DNA of 64,000 nt from CAWDZK01 sp963807005 (GTDB lineage Bacteria > Actinomycetota > Actinomycetes > JACCUZ01), in the NCBI GenBank assembly GCA_963807005.1, contig CAWDZK010000006.1:992001-1056000 (forward strand), read 5' to 3'. The notes under the pieces are model-generated. The model worked only from the letters and a program-made list of their open reading frames with translations. It made no database searches and had not been told where the DNA came from. Positions 30,207-38,076 of the stretch are shown here, in pieces (within the stretch, counting starts at the first letter, position 1; each line of letters opens with the position of its first letter). Position numbers and translations under genes: made by a program.

Positions 30207-30404
30207 CCACCTACGGATTCCGTCGTCGCGGTGCCCTTCGGGGACTGATTCGATCGGGTTTCGCCATGCCCGTGAGGGGGTAATCCCGGCTTCGAATTCC
30301 GTCGTCCGGCGTCTTCCGCCCGGAACGGCGGCGGGTTACTCTCCCCGTGGCGCGCCGAAGCAGCCGGCGCCCTCGCGGCTCAGGACACTCATGGGGGCCT
30401 GCAC

Positions 30405-30788
30405 ATGATCAGTCTTCTCGACCCGCACCCGGTCGGACCGCACACCGTCGTCGGCGTCGCCGGCGAGCTCGACGCGGCCTCGGCACCGGCGCTGCGGGAC
30501 GCCGTGCTCGGACTGCTCAACCGCGGCGTCGACAGCCTCGTCCTCGACCTGCGCGCCGTCAGCTTCATCGACTCCACCGGGGTCGGGAGCCTGCTGCGGG
30601 TGCACCACCGGCAGGGTCTGCTGGGCGGCTCGGTGCACTTCGTCGCCGACCAGCCAGCCGTCCTGGGGGTGCTGGAGCTCATGCACCTGGACCGTCGGCT
30701 GCACATCACGCCCAGCGTCTCCGCGGTCGAGCGCTGCTGCCCTCCTCAACCGCTCCGCGACCTGGAGTCGCACGTCACCAACCGGTGA
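30405..30788 (+). CDS. STAS-domain anti-sigma factor antagonist
   Basis: This 127-residue protein has a STAS fold with the conserved phosphorylation motif FIDSTGVGSL, where S57 (or T58) would be phosphorylated by an anti-sigma kinase. When unphosphorylated, such proteins release a sigma factor by binding its anti-sigma factor. No RsbW-type kinase or stress sigma gene is adjacent, so the partner must be elsewhere. The ATG at 30405 gives the typical domain start. The last 25 residues diverge from the fold. A 198-base upstream spacer has no gene and contains several short AT-richer blocks that may carry the promoter. Confidence 0.88.
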   Translation: MISLLDPHPVGPHTVVGVAGELDAASAPALRDAVLGLLNRGVDSLVLDLRAVSFIDSTGVGSLLRVHHRQGLLGGSVHFVADQPAVLGVLELMHLDRRLHITPSVSAVERCCPPQPLRDLESHVTNR

Positions 30789-30910
30789 GAACCCGCCACG
30801 GAGAGTGATCGACCCGGACCGGTCGGAACCTCCCGATTTCCCGGGTTCGGGCACGCAGGGTCACCGCCTGGCCTAGCCTCCTGATGATCGGGTGGCAGGG
30901 AGGGACGGCA

Positions 30911-31494
30911 ATGGATGCAGAGGACAGCCGCACGCGCACGGCGGACGACCGCCCGGTCGTCATCCGTCCCGACCGGCCGATCCTGGCGGACCGGCCCGTC
31001 GTGGTGACCCCGCCGTCACCGGCGCGGGGCCGAGCGGGTCTGCGCCGCGCCGTCCTCGCCGGGTCGTCGCTGGCGCGCTGCTCGCCGCGGGACTGGGCGC
31101 GTGGTGGGTCTTCGGTGGCGACGACGGTGTCGGGACGACAGCGGCCCAGCCGGCGCCGCCGGCGCCGCTCAGCCTGGACGTGACGGTCCCGACCGGGGTG
31201 GTCGCCGGGACACCGGCAACCGTGGTGGTCCGGTACGCCGACGGCGCCGGCACCTTCAGCGGGTCCACCGAGGAGTGGGGCGACGGGGTCGGCACCAGCT
31301 CCCTGACCGAGGGCCGCTGCGGGACGGCCCGGACCGGCGCGGCCGCCGAGGGGACCTACCGGGCCCAGCACACCTGGTCCGAGCCGGGAACCTATGCGGT
31401 GAAGGTCGCCGTCTCCAGCTACACCTGCCAGGCCGGCGAACCCGTCGCCGAGCAGGCCAGCAGGACCGTCACGGTCGTCGTCGCCGCACGCTGA
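30911..31494 (+). pseudogene. Single-pass membrane protein with PKD-like exterior, frameshifted
   Basis: A strong GGGAGGGAC ribosome site precedes ATG 30911, which opens a frame encoding a cytoplasmic stretch (MDAEDSRTRTADDRP..) up to RRAVLAG. There the reading frame is lost. One frame over, the hydrophobic helix (VVAGALLAAGLGAWWVFGG) and an exported domain with a PKD-like ending (HTWSEPGTYAVKVAV) continue to 31494. One extra G at the GGG of 31061-31063 would restore a single protein of about 194 residues. So this is either a real one-base deletion or a sequencing error in a short G run. A Thr/Pro linker follows the helix. Confidence 0.7.
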
Positions 31495-31519
31495 ACCACG
31501 CCGGCCACCAGCCGGGCGG

Positions 31520-31945
31520 TCAGAACCTGAACGGCTTGGGCGGGGCGCCGAGCGAGGCCCGGGGGCAGGTCGCCAGGACCAGGCCGCCGAAGCCGAGGGC
31601 CTCGTCGCACAGGTCCGAGACGGTCCAGCCGGCCCGCGTGCCGGGCTGGGTGACCGTGACCCGGTAGATCGTGATCTCGTAGCGGGTGGGCGTGCCGTAG
31701 GCGACCTGGATGGTCCCGAGCAGCTCCGCTCCCGCGGGACTGCCGTAGCTCTCCCACGGCCGGTCGTAGCGGCTCCACAGCGTCGGCTCGGACTGCCACA
31801 GGCCGCCGTTCTGGACGTCGCGCAGGGCCAGCTCGACCAGGATCGACCGTGCCGACTCCTCCGGCACGATGGCCGCAGGCCGGATGACCTCGGACACGAC
31901 CCCCTCGTCGTAGGCCTCGGCCATGAGCCGTTCGGGGTTGTGCAC
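31520..31945 (-). CDS. Hypothetical protein
   Basis: This 141-residue protein has no recognisable domain. It is soluble, has no signal peptide and contains several aromatic-rich segments (LWQSEPTLWSRYDRPWESYG) with two cysteines near the C terminus (LCDEAL, ATCPRA). The ATG at 31945 is the first in-frame start that gives a compact protein. It converges with the frameshifted membrane gene, with 25 bases between stops. It diverges from the DUF3145 gene across about 207 bases. No function is offered. Confidence 0.62.
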   Translation of the reverse strand: MHNPERLMAEAYDEGVVSEVIRPAAIVPEESARSILVELALRDVQNGGLWQSEPTLWSRYDRPWESYGSPAGAELLGTIQVAYGTPTRYEITIYRVTVTQPGTRAGWTVSDLCDEALGFGGLVLATCPRASLGAPPKPFRF

Positions 31946-32152
31946 GGCCCCGCCTCTCCCGATCGCTGTTGGAACTGCATCTGCTCTATCGGCGCGTGGG
32001 AAGCAGGACTACAGGGGACGGATCGGTCAAACTGAGAACGCTCCTGGTGCCGGTGTGGCAGGTGTGGCATGATGCGTACCGCAGTCCGGGACCCGTCCCG
32101 CCGCGTGAGGCCGCTGGGGAAGGCGCACCTCGCGTCGAGCTAGGAGGTTCCG

Positions 32153-32650
32153 GTGGCGACCCGTGGCGTTGTGTACGTCCATTCCGCACCGTCCGCGCTG
32201 TGCCCGCACATCGAGTGGGCCGTCGGCGGTGTCCTCGGCATGCGCGTGACCCTCGACTGGACCCAGCAGCCGGCCGCCCCGGGCACGGTGCGCGCCGAGC
32301 TGTCCTGGCAGGCCGAGGCCGGCACGGGGAGCCGGCTGGCCAGCGCACTGAAGGACTGGATGCACCTGCGGTTCGAGGTCACCGAGGAACCCAGCTCCGG
32401 CGCCGAGGGGGAGCGTTGGTCGGCGACCCCGACGCTGGGGATGTTCCACGCCACCACCGGCGTGCACGGCGACATCCTGGTCCGCGAGGACCGGTTGCGC
32501 GCTGCCCTGGCCCGGGCTGCGACCGACCCGGCCACCACCGTGGTCGAGGAGATGGAGGCCCTGCTCGGCAAGGCCTGGGACGACGAGCTCGAGTCGTTCC
32601 GCTACGCGGGCGACGGAGCCCCGGTCCGCTGGCTGCACCAGGTGGTCTGA
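32153..32650 (+). CDS. DUF3145 family protein
   Basis: This 165-residue protein matches DUF3145, an actinobacterial family of unknown function, recognised from RGVVYVHSAPSALCPHIEWA at the start and the C-terminal FRYAGDGAPVRWLHQVV. It is soluble and rich in Trp and His. The GTG start is supported by an AGGAGG site seven bases upstream (in TAGGAGGTTCCG). It lies between the hypothetical gene at 31520 and the fatty-acid gene block, but shares no obvious pathway with them. DUF3145 is often found near acyl-CoA carboxylase genes, which agrees with its position here. Confidence 0.85.
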   Translation: MATRGVVYVHSAPSALCPHIEWAVGGVLGMRVTLDWTQQPAAPGTVRAELSWQAEAGTGSRLASALKDWMHLRFEVTEEPSSGAEGERWSATPTLGMFHATTGVHGDILVREDRLRAALARAATDPATTVVEEMEALLGKAWDDELESFRYAGDGAPVRWLHQVV

Positions 32651-32694
32651 CCGCCTGACGGTCGAACACCACGACGTGGTCGACCGCGGAGTCG

Positions 32695-34107
32695 TCAGAG
32701 GGGGATGTTGCCGTGGTCGCCGCGGGTGGCGGGAGCCGCGGCGATGGCGGCGGCCAGCGCCGAGCGGGTCCGGGTGGGTTCGACGATCTCGTCCACCACC
32801 CCGATCTCCTGCGCCCGGCCCAGGCCGCCGGCCAGCTTCTCGTGCTCGACGGCCAGCTCCTGCTCGACCTCGCCACGCACGTCGGCCGGCACGTCGGCCA
32901 GCCGGCGACGGTGCAGGATGCGCACCGCGGCGACGGCGCCCATGACGGCGACCTCGGCCCCGGGCCAGGCGAACACCCGGGTGGCGCCGAGCGAGCGTGA
33001 GTTCATCGCGATGTAGGCGCCGCCGTAGGCCTTGCGCGTGACCAGCGTGACCCGCGGCACGGTGGCCTCGGCGAACGCGTGCAACAGCTTCGCGCCCCGG
33101 CGTACGACGCCGTCCCACTCCTGGCCGACGCCGGGCAGGTAGCCGGGTACGTCGACGACCACGACCATCGGCACGCCGAAGGCGTCGCACATCCGGACGA
33201 ACCGCGCCGCCTTCTCCGCCGACGCGGAGTCGAGGCAGCCGCCGAGGCGCAGCGGGTTGTTCGCGATCACCCCGACGGTGCGCCCGCCGAGGCGGCCGAG
33301 GGTGGTGGTGACGTTCGGCGCCCACCTCGGGTGCAGCTCGAGGGCGCTGCCCTGGTCCAGCAGCGCGCCGACGATCGGGTGGACGTCGTAGGCCCGCTTG
33401 GGGGAGTCCGGCAGGAACTCCGACAGGTCGCGGTCCTCGACCGGGCCGATCGCCCGCTGGTCGCCGAGCAGGGCGGCGAGCCGCCTGGCCTCGCCGTAGG
33501 CGTCCTCCTGGGTCGGCGCGACCACGTGCACCACGCCGGAGCGGCGCCCGTGCGGTTCGGGGCCGCCGAGCCGCAGCGCGTCGACGTCCTCGCCGGTGAC
33601 CGACCGGACGACGTCCGGGCCGGTGACGAAGACCCGCCCCTCGGGGCCGAGGATGACGACGTCGGTGAGCGCCGGGCCGTACGCCGCGCCGCCGGCGGCC
33701 GGGCCGAGGACCACCGAGATCTGCGGGACCTTCCCGGAGGCCCGGGTCATGATCGCGAAGACCTGGCCGACCGCGTGCAACGAGACCACGCCCTCGCGGA
33801 GCCTGGCGCCGCCGGAGTGCCACAGCCCGATGACCGGACAGCCCTCAGCGAGGGCGCGCTCGTAGGCGACGAGGATCGCCTCGCAGCCTGCCGCGCCCAT
33901 CGCGCCGCCCTGGATGGTGGCGTCGGAGCAGAAGGCCACCGACGTCGCGCCCTCGATCCGTCCGATCGCGGCCAGCATCCCCGAGTCGTCCTCGGCGGTG
34001 ATCAGGTCGACGGTGCCCGGGTCGAACAGCCGACCCAGCCGGGTCAGCGGGTTGCGCGGGTCGTCGGACTTGTCGACGACCACCTTCTGGCCGGCCGTGA
34101 CGGTCAT
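32695..34107 (-). CDS. Acyl-CoA carboxylase carboxyltransferase (beta) subunit
   Basis: This 470-residue protein belongs to the acetyl/propionyl-CoA carboxylase beta family, which transfers CO2 from carboxybiotin to acyl-CoA and supplies malonyl-CoA. Both crotonase-like halves are visible: the N-terminal half with CSDATIQGGAMGAAGCEAI and the C-terminal half with RKAYGGAYIAMNSRSLGAT. It follows fabF by 49 bases at the end of the fasR-fab block, the usual streptomycete order, so it probably feeds fatty-acid synthesis. The biotin-carrying alpha subunit is not in this window. Substrate preference between acetyl- and propionyl-CoA cannot be read. The length is slightly short of the 500-530 residues usual for AccD-type proteins. 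Confidence 0.9.
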   Translation of the reverse strand: MTVTAGQKVVVDKSDDPRNPLTRLGRLFDPGTVDLITAEDDSGMLAAIGRIEGATSVAFCSDATIQGGAMGAAGCEAILVAYERALAEGCPVIGLWHSGGARLREGVVSLHAVGQVFAIMTRASGKVPQISVVLGPAAGGAAYGPALTDVVILGPEGRVFVTGPDVVRSVTGEDVDALRLGGPEPHGRRSGVVHVVAPTQEDAYGEARRLAALLGDQRAIGPVEDRDLSEFLPDSPKRAYDVHPIVGALLDQGSALELHPRWAPNVTTTLGRLGGRTVGVIANNPLRLGGCLDSASAEKAARFVRMCDAFGVPMVVVVDVPGYLPGVGQEWDGVVRRGAKLLHAFAEATVPRVTLVTRKAYGGAYIAMNSRSLGATRVFAWPGAEVAVMGAVAAVRILHRRRLADVPADVRGEVEQELAVEHEKLAGGLGRAQEIGVVDEIVEPTRTRSALAAAIAAAPATRGDHGNIPL

Positions 34108-34156
34108 GCGGGACCCCCGGTGAGCCCCGGGGACGGCGAGGGACGTCCCGCGTTGG

Positions 34157-35416
34157 TCATGCCTGCAGCTTCCGGACGGCCAGGGCGACGTTGTGGCCGC
34201 CGAAGCCGAAGGAGTTGTTGAGGGCGAGCAGCTCGCCGTCGGGCAGCTCCCGCGGCTCGCCGCGGACCACGTCGAGGTGCACGTCGTCGTCGAGGTCCTC
34301 GAGGTTGGTCGTGGCGGGCGCCTTGCGGTCGCGCAGGGCCAGCAGCGTCGCGATCGTCTCGACCGCGCCCGCCGCCCCGAGCAGGTGGCCGGTCATCGAC
34401 TTGGTGGCCGAGACGCAGATGCCGTCGGTGGCCTCGCCGAGCGCCAGCCGGATGGCCGCGACCTCAGCGACGTCCCCGACCGGCGTCGAGGTCGCGTGCG
34501 CGTTGATGTGGACCAGGTCGGACGGGGTGGCGCCCGCGGCCTCCACGGCCTTGGCCATCGCCCGCGCGGCGCCGGCGCCGACCGGGTCGGGCTGGGCGAT
34601 GTGGTGCGCGTCGGCGCTGATGCCGGCCCCGGCGATCTCGCCGTAGATGGTGGCGCCACGCGCCAGCGCGTGCTCGAGGGTCTCGAGCACGAGGACGCCG
34701 CAGCCCTCGCCGAGGACGAAGCCGTCCCGTCCCTTGTCGTAGGGGCGGGACGCCCGCTCGGGCTCGTCGTTGCGGGTGGAGAGGGCATGCATGGCGGCGA
34801 AGCCGGCCAGCGGCAGCGGATGGATGGCCGCCTCGGTGCCGCCGGCGGCGACGATGTCGGCGCGCCCGCCGCGGATCATCTCCACGCCGTACGCGATCGC
34901 CTCCGCGCCGCTGGAGCAGGCGCTCACGGGCGTGTGGACGCCCGCCCGGGCACCGAGCTCGAGGCCGACCTGGGCGGCCGGCCCGTTGGGCATCAGCATC
35001 GGCACGGTCATCGGCAGCACCCGTCGGGCACCCCGCTCCTTGAGCGTGTCGTACGCCGAGAGCAGGGTCGTGACACCGCCGATGCCGGAGGCGATGACGA
35101 CGCCGAGACGCTCGGGGTCGACGTCCGGCGAGCCGGCGTCCGCCCACGCCTCACGGGAGGCGATGAGGGCGAACTGGCTGCCGCGGTCGGTCCGCTTCTG
35201 CAACGGCACCGGCAACACCTCGGACGGGTCGACCGCCACCGATGCAGCGATGTGCACCGGCAGCGTGTCGACCCAGTCCTGCGTGAGCAGCTTCACCCCG
35301 GACTGGCCGGCCAGCATGGCCGACCAGGTCGACGGGACGTCGCCGCCGAGGGGCGTCGTCGCACCGAGGCCGGTGACGACCACGCGCTGGGAGTCGGACA
35401 GTCGGGATGCGGCCAT
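34157..35416 (-). CDS. fabF: 3-oxoacyl-ACP synthase II (FabF)
   Basis: This 419-residue condensing enzyme elongates acyl-ACP with malonyl-ACP in type II fatty-acid synthesis. It has the catalytic C167 in HTPVSACSSG and the two histidines in NAHATSTPVGD and GHLLGAAG. The start ATG at 35416 (MAASRLSDSQ) is four bases after the acpP stop. A GTG 12 bases upstream is possible but would overlap acpP. The gene sits in the conserved order fabD-fabH-acpP-fabF and is likely one transcript controlled by FasR. Confidence 0.95.
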   Translation of the reverse strand: MAASRLSDSQRVVVTGLGATTPLGGDVPSTWSAMLAGQSGVKLLTQDWVDTLPVHIAASVAVDPSEVLPVPLQKRTDRGSQFALIASREAWADAGSPDVDPERLGVVIASGIGGVTTLLSAYDTLKERGARRVLPMTVPMLMPNGPAAQVGLELGARAGVHTPVSACSSGAEAIAYGVEMIRGGRADIVAAGGTEAAIHPLPLAGFAAMHALSTRNDEPERASRPYDKGRDGFVLGEGCGVLVLETLEHALARGATIYGEIAGAGISADAHHIAQPDPVGAGAARAMAKAVEAAGATPSDLVHINAHATSTPVGDVAEVAAIRLALGEATDGICVSATKSMTGHLLGAAGAVETIATLLALRDRKAPATTNLEDLDDDVHLDVVRGEPRELPDGELLALNNSFGFGGHNVALAVRKLQA

Positions 35417-35420
35417 CTGT

Positions 35421-35669
35421 CTAGGCACTCGCCTTCGCGATGTACGACACGGCGTCGCCCACCGTGCTGAGGTTCTTGACGTCGTCGTCGGGGATGCGGA
35501 CGCCGAACTTCTCCTCGGCGTTGACGACGATGGTCATCATCGACAGCGAGTCGATGTCGAGGTCGTCGGTGAAGGACTTGTCGGGCTGCACGTCATCCGT
35601 GGCGATGCCCGTCTCCTCGTTCACGATCTCGGCGAGACCCGCGAGGATCTCCTGCTCGCTAGCGGCCAT
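35421..35669 (-). CDS. acpP: Acyl carrier protein
   Basis: This 82-residue protein is a typical ACP, with the phosphopantetheine attachment serine in the DDLDIDSLSMMTIV motif (near residue 40) and an acidic composition. It carries growing acyl chains between FabD, FabH and FabF. The ATG at 35669 gives a standard N terminus (MAASEQEILAGLAEIV). A longer upstream frame is a shadow of fabH. It is 77 bases downstream of fabH and four bases upstream of fabF. Confidence 0.96.
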   Translation of the reverse strand: MAASEQEILAGLAEIVNEETGIATDDVQPDKSFTDDLDIDSLSMMTIVVNAEEKFGVRIPDDDVKNLSTVGDAVSYIAKASA

Positions 35670-35746
35670 CTGGTTCCAGCTCCTCTGATGAGTGACTTGC
35701 GTGGTGGGTAGGCGTGGTACAGCGGTGCAGCGTACGGAACCGGTGC

Positions 35747-36754
35747 TCAGGGCAGGACGACGACCTGGGCCGCGTAGACGAGGCCCGCGCCGAAGCCGAT
35801 GAGCAGTGCGGTGCCGCCGCTCTTCGCCTCGCCGGACTCGAGCATCCGCTCCATCGCCAGCGGGATGGAGGCGGCCGAGGTGTTTCCGGTCTCGCGGATG
35901 TCGCGGGCGACCGGGACGTGCGCCGGGAGCTTCAGGGTCTTGATCATGGCGTCGGTGATGCGCATGTTCGCCTGGTGGGGGATGAAGGCGTCGAGGTCGG
36001 TGGCCTTCACTCCCGCCGCGTCCAGCGCCTGCTGGGCGACGGGCGCCATCTGCCAGACGGCCCAGCGGAACACGGTCTGGCCCTGCATCGTGAGGTTGGG
36101 GAACTCGACGTTGTGGTCGCGGACGTCGATCCAGGACGCCTTCTGGGTGATGGCGTCGTACTTGGACCCGTCCGAGCCCCAGATCGTCGGGCCGATGCCG
36201 GGCTGGTCGCTGGGACCGATGACCACCGCGCCGGCCCCGTCGCCGAAGATGAACGCCGTGGACCGGTCGTAGGAGTCGGTGAAGTCCGAGAGCTTCTCGC
36301 AGCCGATGACGAGCACGTACTCCGCGCTGCCACCCCGCACCATGTCGTTGGCCAGCGAGACGCCGTAGCAGAAGCCGGCACACGCGGCGGACAGGTCGGT
36401 GGCGGCGGCGTCGGTGGCGCCGAGCCGGTCGGCGACGGCGGCGGCGGCCGACGGCGTCTGCAGCGGGTGGGTCACGGTCGCCACCAGGATCGCGCCGACC
36501 TGCTCGGGCCGGATGCCGGCCTGGGCGATCGCCTTGCCGGCGGCCGCGACGCTCATGTCGATGACGCTCTCGTCGGGTGCCGCCCACCGGCGGCTCTCGA
36601 TGCCCGAGCGCTCCCGGATCCACTCGTCGGAGGAGTCGATGCGTTCGCAGATCTCGGCGTTCGTCACGACCCGGGACGGCCGGTAGCCGCCGACCCCGAG
36701 GATGCGGGCGTGCTCGGCGCCCTTGGGAGCGTTGATCGCGCTCATCGGTCCCAT
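35747..36754 (-). CDS. fabH: 3-oxoacyl-ACP synthase III (FabH)
   Basis: This 335-residue enzyme starts fatty-acid synthesis by condensing an acyl-CoA primer with malonyl-ACP. The Cys-His-Asn triad is visible: C125 in SAACAGF, His in IPHQANMRI and Asn in ETGNTSAAS. Actinobacterial FabH proteins usually favour branched primers; nothing here contradicts that. The start may be the ATG at 36754 (GGAG seven bases upstream) or the in-frame ATG at 36745. It follows fabD by 46 bases and precedes acpP in the fasR-controlled block. Confidence 0.95.
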   Translation of the reverse strand: MGPMSAINAPKGAEHARILGVGGYRPSRVVTNAEICERIDSSDEWIRERSGIESRRWAAPDESVIDMSVAAAGKAIAQAGIRPEQVGAILVATVTHPLQTPSAAAAVADRLGATDAAATDLSAACAGFCYGVSLANDMVRGGSAEYVLVIGCEKLSDFTDSYDRSTAFIFGDGAGAVVIGPSDQPGIGPTIWGSDGSKYDAITQKASWIDVRDHNVEFPNLTMQGQTVFRWAVWQMAPVAQQALDAAGVKATDLDAFIPHQANMRITDAMIKTLKLPAHVPVARDIRETGNTSAASIPLAMERMLESGEAKSGGTALLIGFGAGLVYAAQVVVLP

Positions 36755-36800
36755 GGATGCACTCCGCCTGCGCTCGTTCCTCGCTCCGGACGTCGTCGCA

Positions 36801-37991
36801 TCAGTTCATCGCCTCGCTCGCCTCGGGGTGAAGACGGACGATCGGCTGGCCGGGGGAGACCGGGTCGCCGTCCTCCACCAGCCACTCCACCACGGTTCCC
36901 CCGTGCGGGGCCAGTAGCGGCTGCTCGTCCCGCAGGGTCACCAGGGTCGCGACCGGGGTCCCGGGCTCGATGATGGTCCCCTCCGGGAGGTCGACGACGC
37001 GCACGGTGCCCTTGCCGGGTGCGACCAGCATCCGCCACGAGGGCGAGTCGTCCTGCGGGGCGTGCGTGCCGTGCCGGGCCACCAGGTCCCGGGCCGCCTC
37101 GAGGTCGGCCGGCGTCTTCAGCGCGACCGTCTCGACGCCGGGAAGCGCCCGCTTGATCAGGCCCGTCAGGGTGCCGGCCGGCGGAACCTCGACGATCCCG
37201 GTGACACCGAGCTCGCCCAGCGTGCGCATGCACAGGTCCCAGCGGACCGGGTTGCTCACCTGGCTGACGATCCGGTGCAGCGCGTCGCGGCCCTCCTGCA
37301 CCACCGCGCCGTCGCGGTTGGAGATGAGGCCGGTGCGCGGGTCGTGGACGCTGACCGCACGCGCGTACGACGCCAGCGTCTCGACGGCGGGCGCCATGTG
37401 CTCGGTGTGGAAGGCGCCCGCGACCGACAGCGGGACCAGCCGTGCCTTGGTGGGCGGGTCCGCCTTGAACGCCTCGAGCTGGTCCAGCGTGCCGGCTGCG
37501 ACGACCTGGCCGGCGCCGTTGTTGTTCGCCGCGGTCAGGCCGTGCCGCTCCAGCGCGGCCGCCACCTCCTCGGGGTCGCCGCCGAGGACGGCGGTCATCC
37601 CGGTCGGCTTGAGTGCGGCGGCCTCGGCCATCGCGCGGCCGCGCTCACGCACCAGGACCATCGCCTGCTCGGCACTGATGACGCCCGTGCCGGCGGCCGC
37701 GGTGATCTCGCCGACGCTGTGCCCGGCGGTCGCCGCGACGGCATGGAACGCGTCCGAGGGGTGCGGGAAGATCTCCAGCGCGGAGACCAGGCCCGAGGCC
37801 ACCAGCAGCGGCTGGGCGACGGCGGTGTCCCGGATGGTGTCGGCGTCCGCCTCGGTGCCGTAGTGCACGAGATCGAGGCCGGCGCAGGCCGACAGCCACC
37901 GCAGCCGTTCCTCGAAGTGCGGCAGCTCGAGCCAGGGCGCGAGGAAGCCGGGCGCCTGGGCACCTTGACCGGGAGCGACGATTGCCAGCAC
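36801..37991 (-). CDS. fabD: Malonyl-CoA:ACP transacylase with a C-terminal lipoyl-like domain
   Basis: This 396-residue protein begins with a normal FabD domain, with nucleophile S92 in AGHSVGE and H195 in GAFHTEHM, which loads malonate onto ACP. Residues about 320-388 form an extra barrel-sandwich hybrid like a biotinyl/lipoyl domain: VAPGKGTVRVVDLPEGTIIEPGTP then LLAPHGGTVVEWLVEDGDPVSPGQP. At the position of the modified lysine (MKM) there is L-R354-D, so biotin or lipoate attachment is not expected. FabD proteins elsewhere are about 310 residues. The domain may dock partners such as acyl-CoA carboxylase or ACP; that is inference. A GTG start at 37991 follows the fasR-fabD spacer. Confidence 0.9.
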   Translation of the reverse strand: MLAIVAPGQGAQAPGFLAPWLELPHFEERLRWLSACAGLDLVHYGTEADADTIRDTAVAQPLLVASGLVSALEIFPHPSDAFHAVAATAGHSVGEITAAAGTGVISAEQAMVLVRERGRAMAEAAALKPTGMTAVLGGDPEEVAAALERHGLTAANNNGAGQVVAAGTLDQLEAFKADPPTKARLVPLSVAGAFHTEHMAPAVETLASYARAVSVHDPRTGLISNRDGAVVQEGRDALHRIVSQVSNPVRWDLCMRTLGELGVTGIVEVPPAGTLTGLIKRALPGVETVALKTPADLEAARDLVARHGTHAPQDDSPSWRMLVAPGKGTVRVVDLPEGTIIEPGTPVATLVTLRDEQPLLAPHGGTVVEWLVEDGDPVSPGQPIVRLHPEASEAMN

Positions 37992-38057
37992 CGGTCCAGC
38001 CTTGCCGACCGGGCCGGACGCGCGTGGTGCGGACCCGGACGAAACTGCAGCCGGGAC

Positions 38058-38076
38058 TTTGGAGGGTTCCTACAAA
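38058..38076 (-). promoter_or_regulatory. Inverted repeat upstream of fabD, candidate FasR site
   Basis: On the minus strand the 19-base sequence TTTGTAGGAACCCTCCAAA is an inverted repeat with one mismatch (TTTGTAGG against TTTGGAGG). It overlaps the fasR stop and lies about 66 bases before the fabD start, where FasR acts in streptomycetes. Its role is inferred from place and symmetry. Confidence 0.5.
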
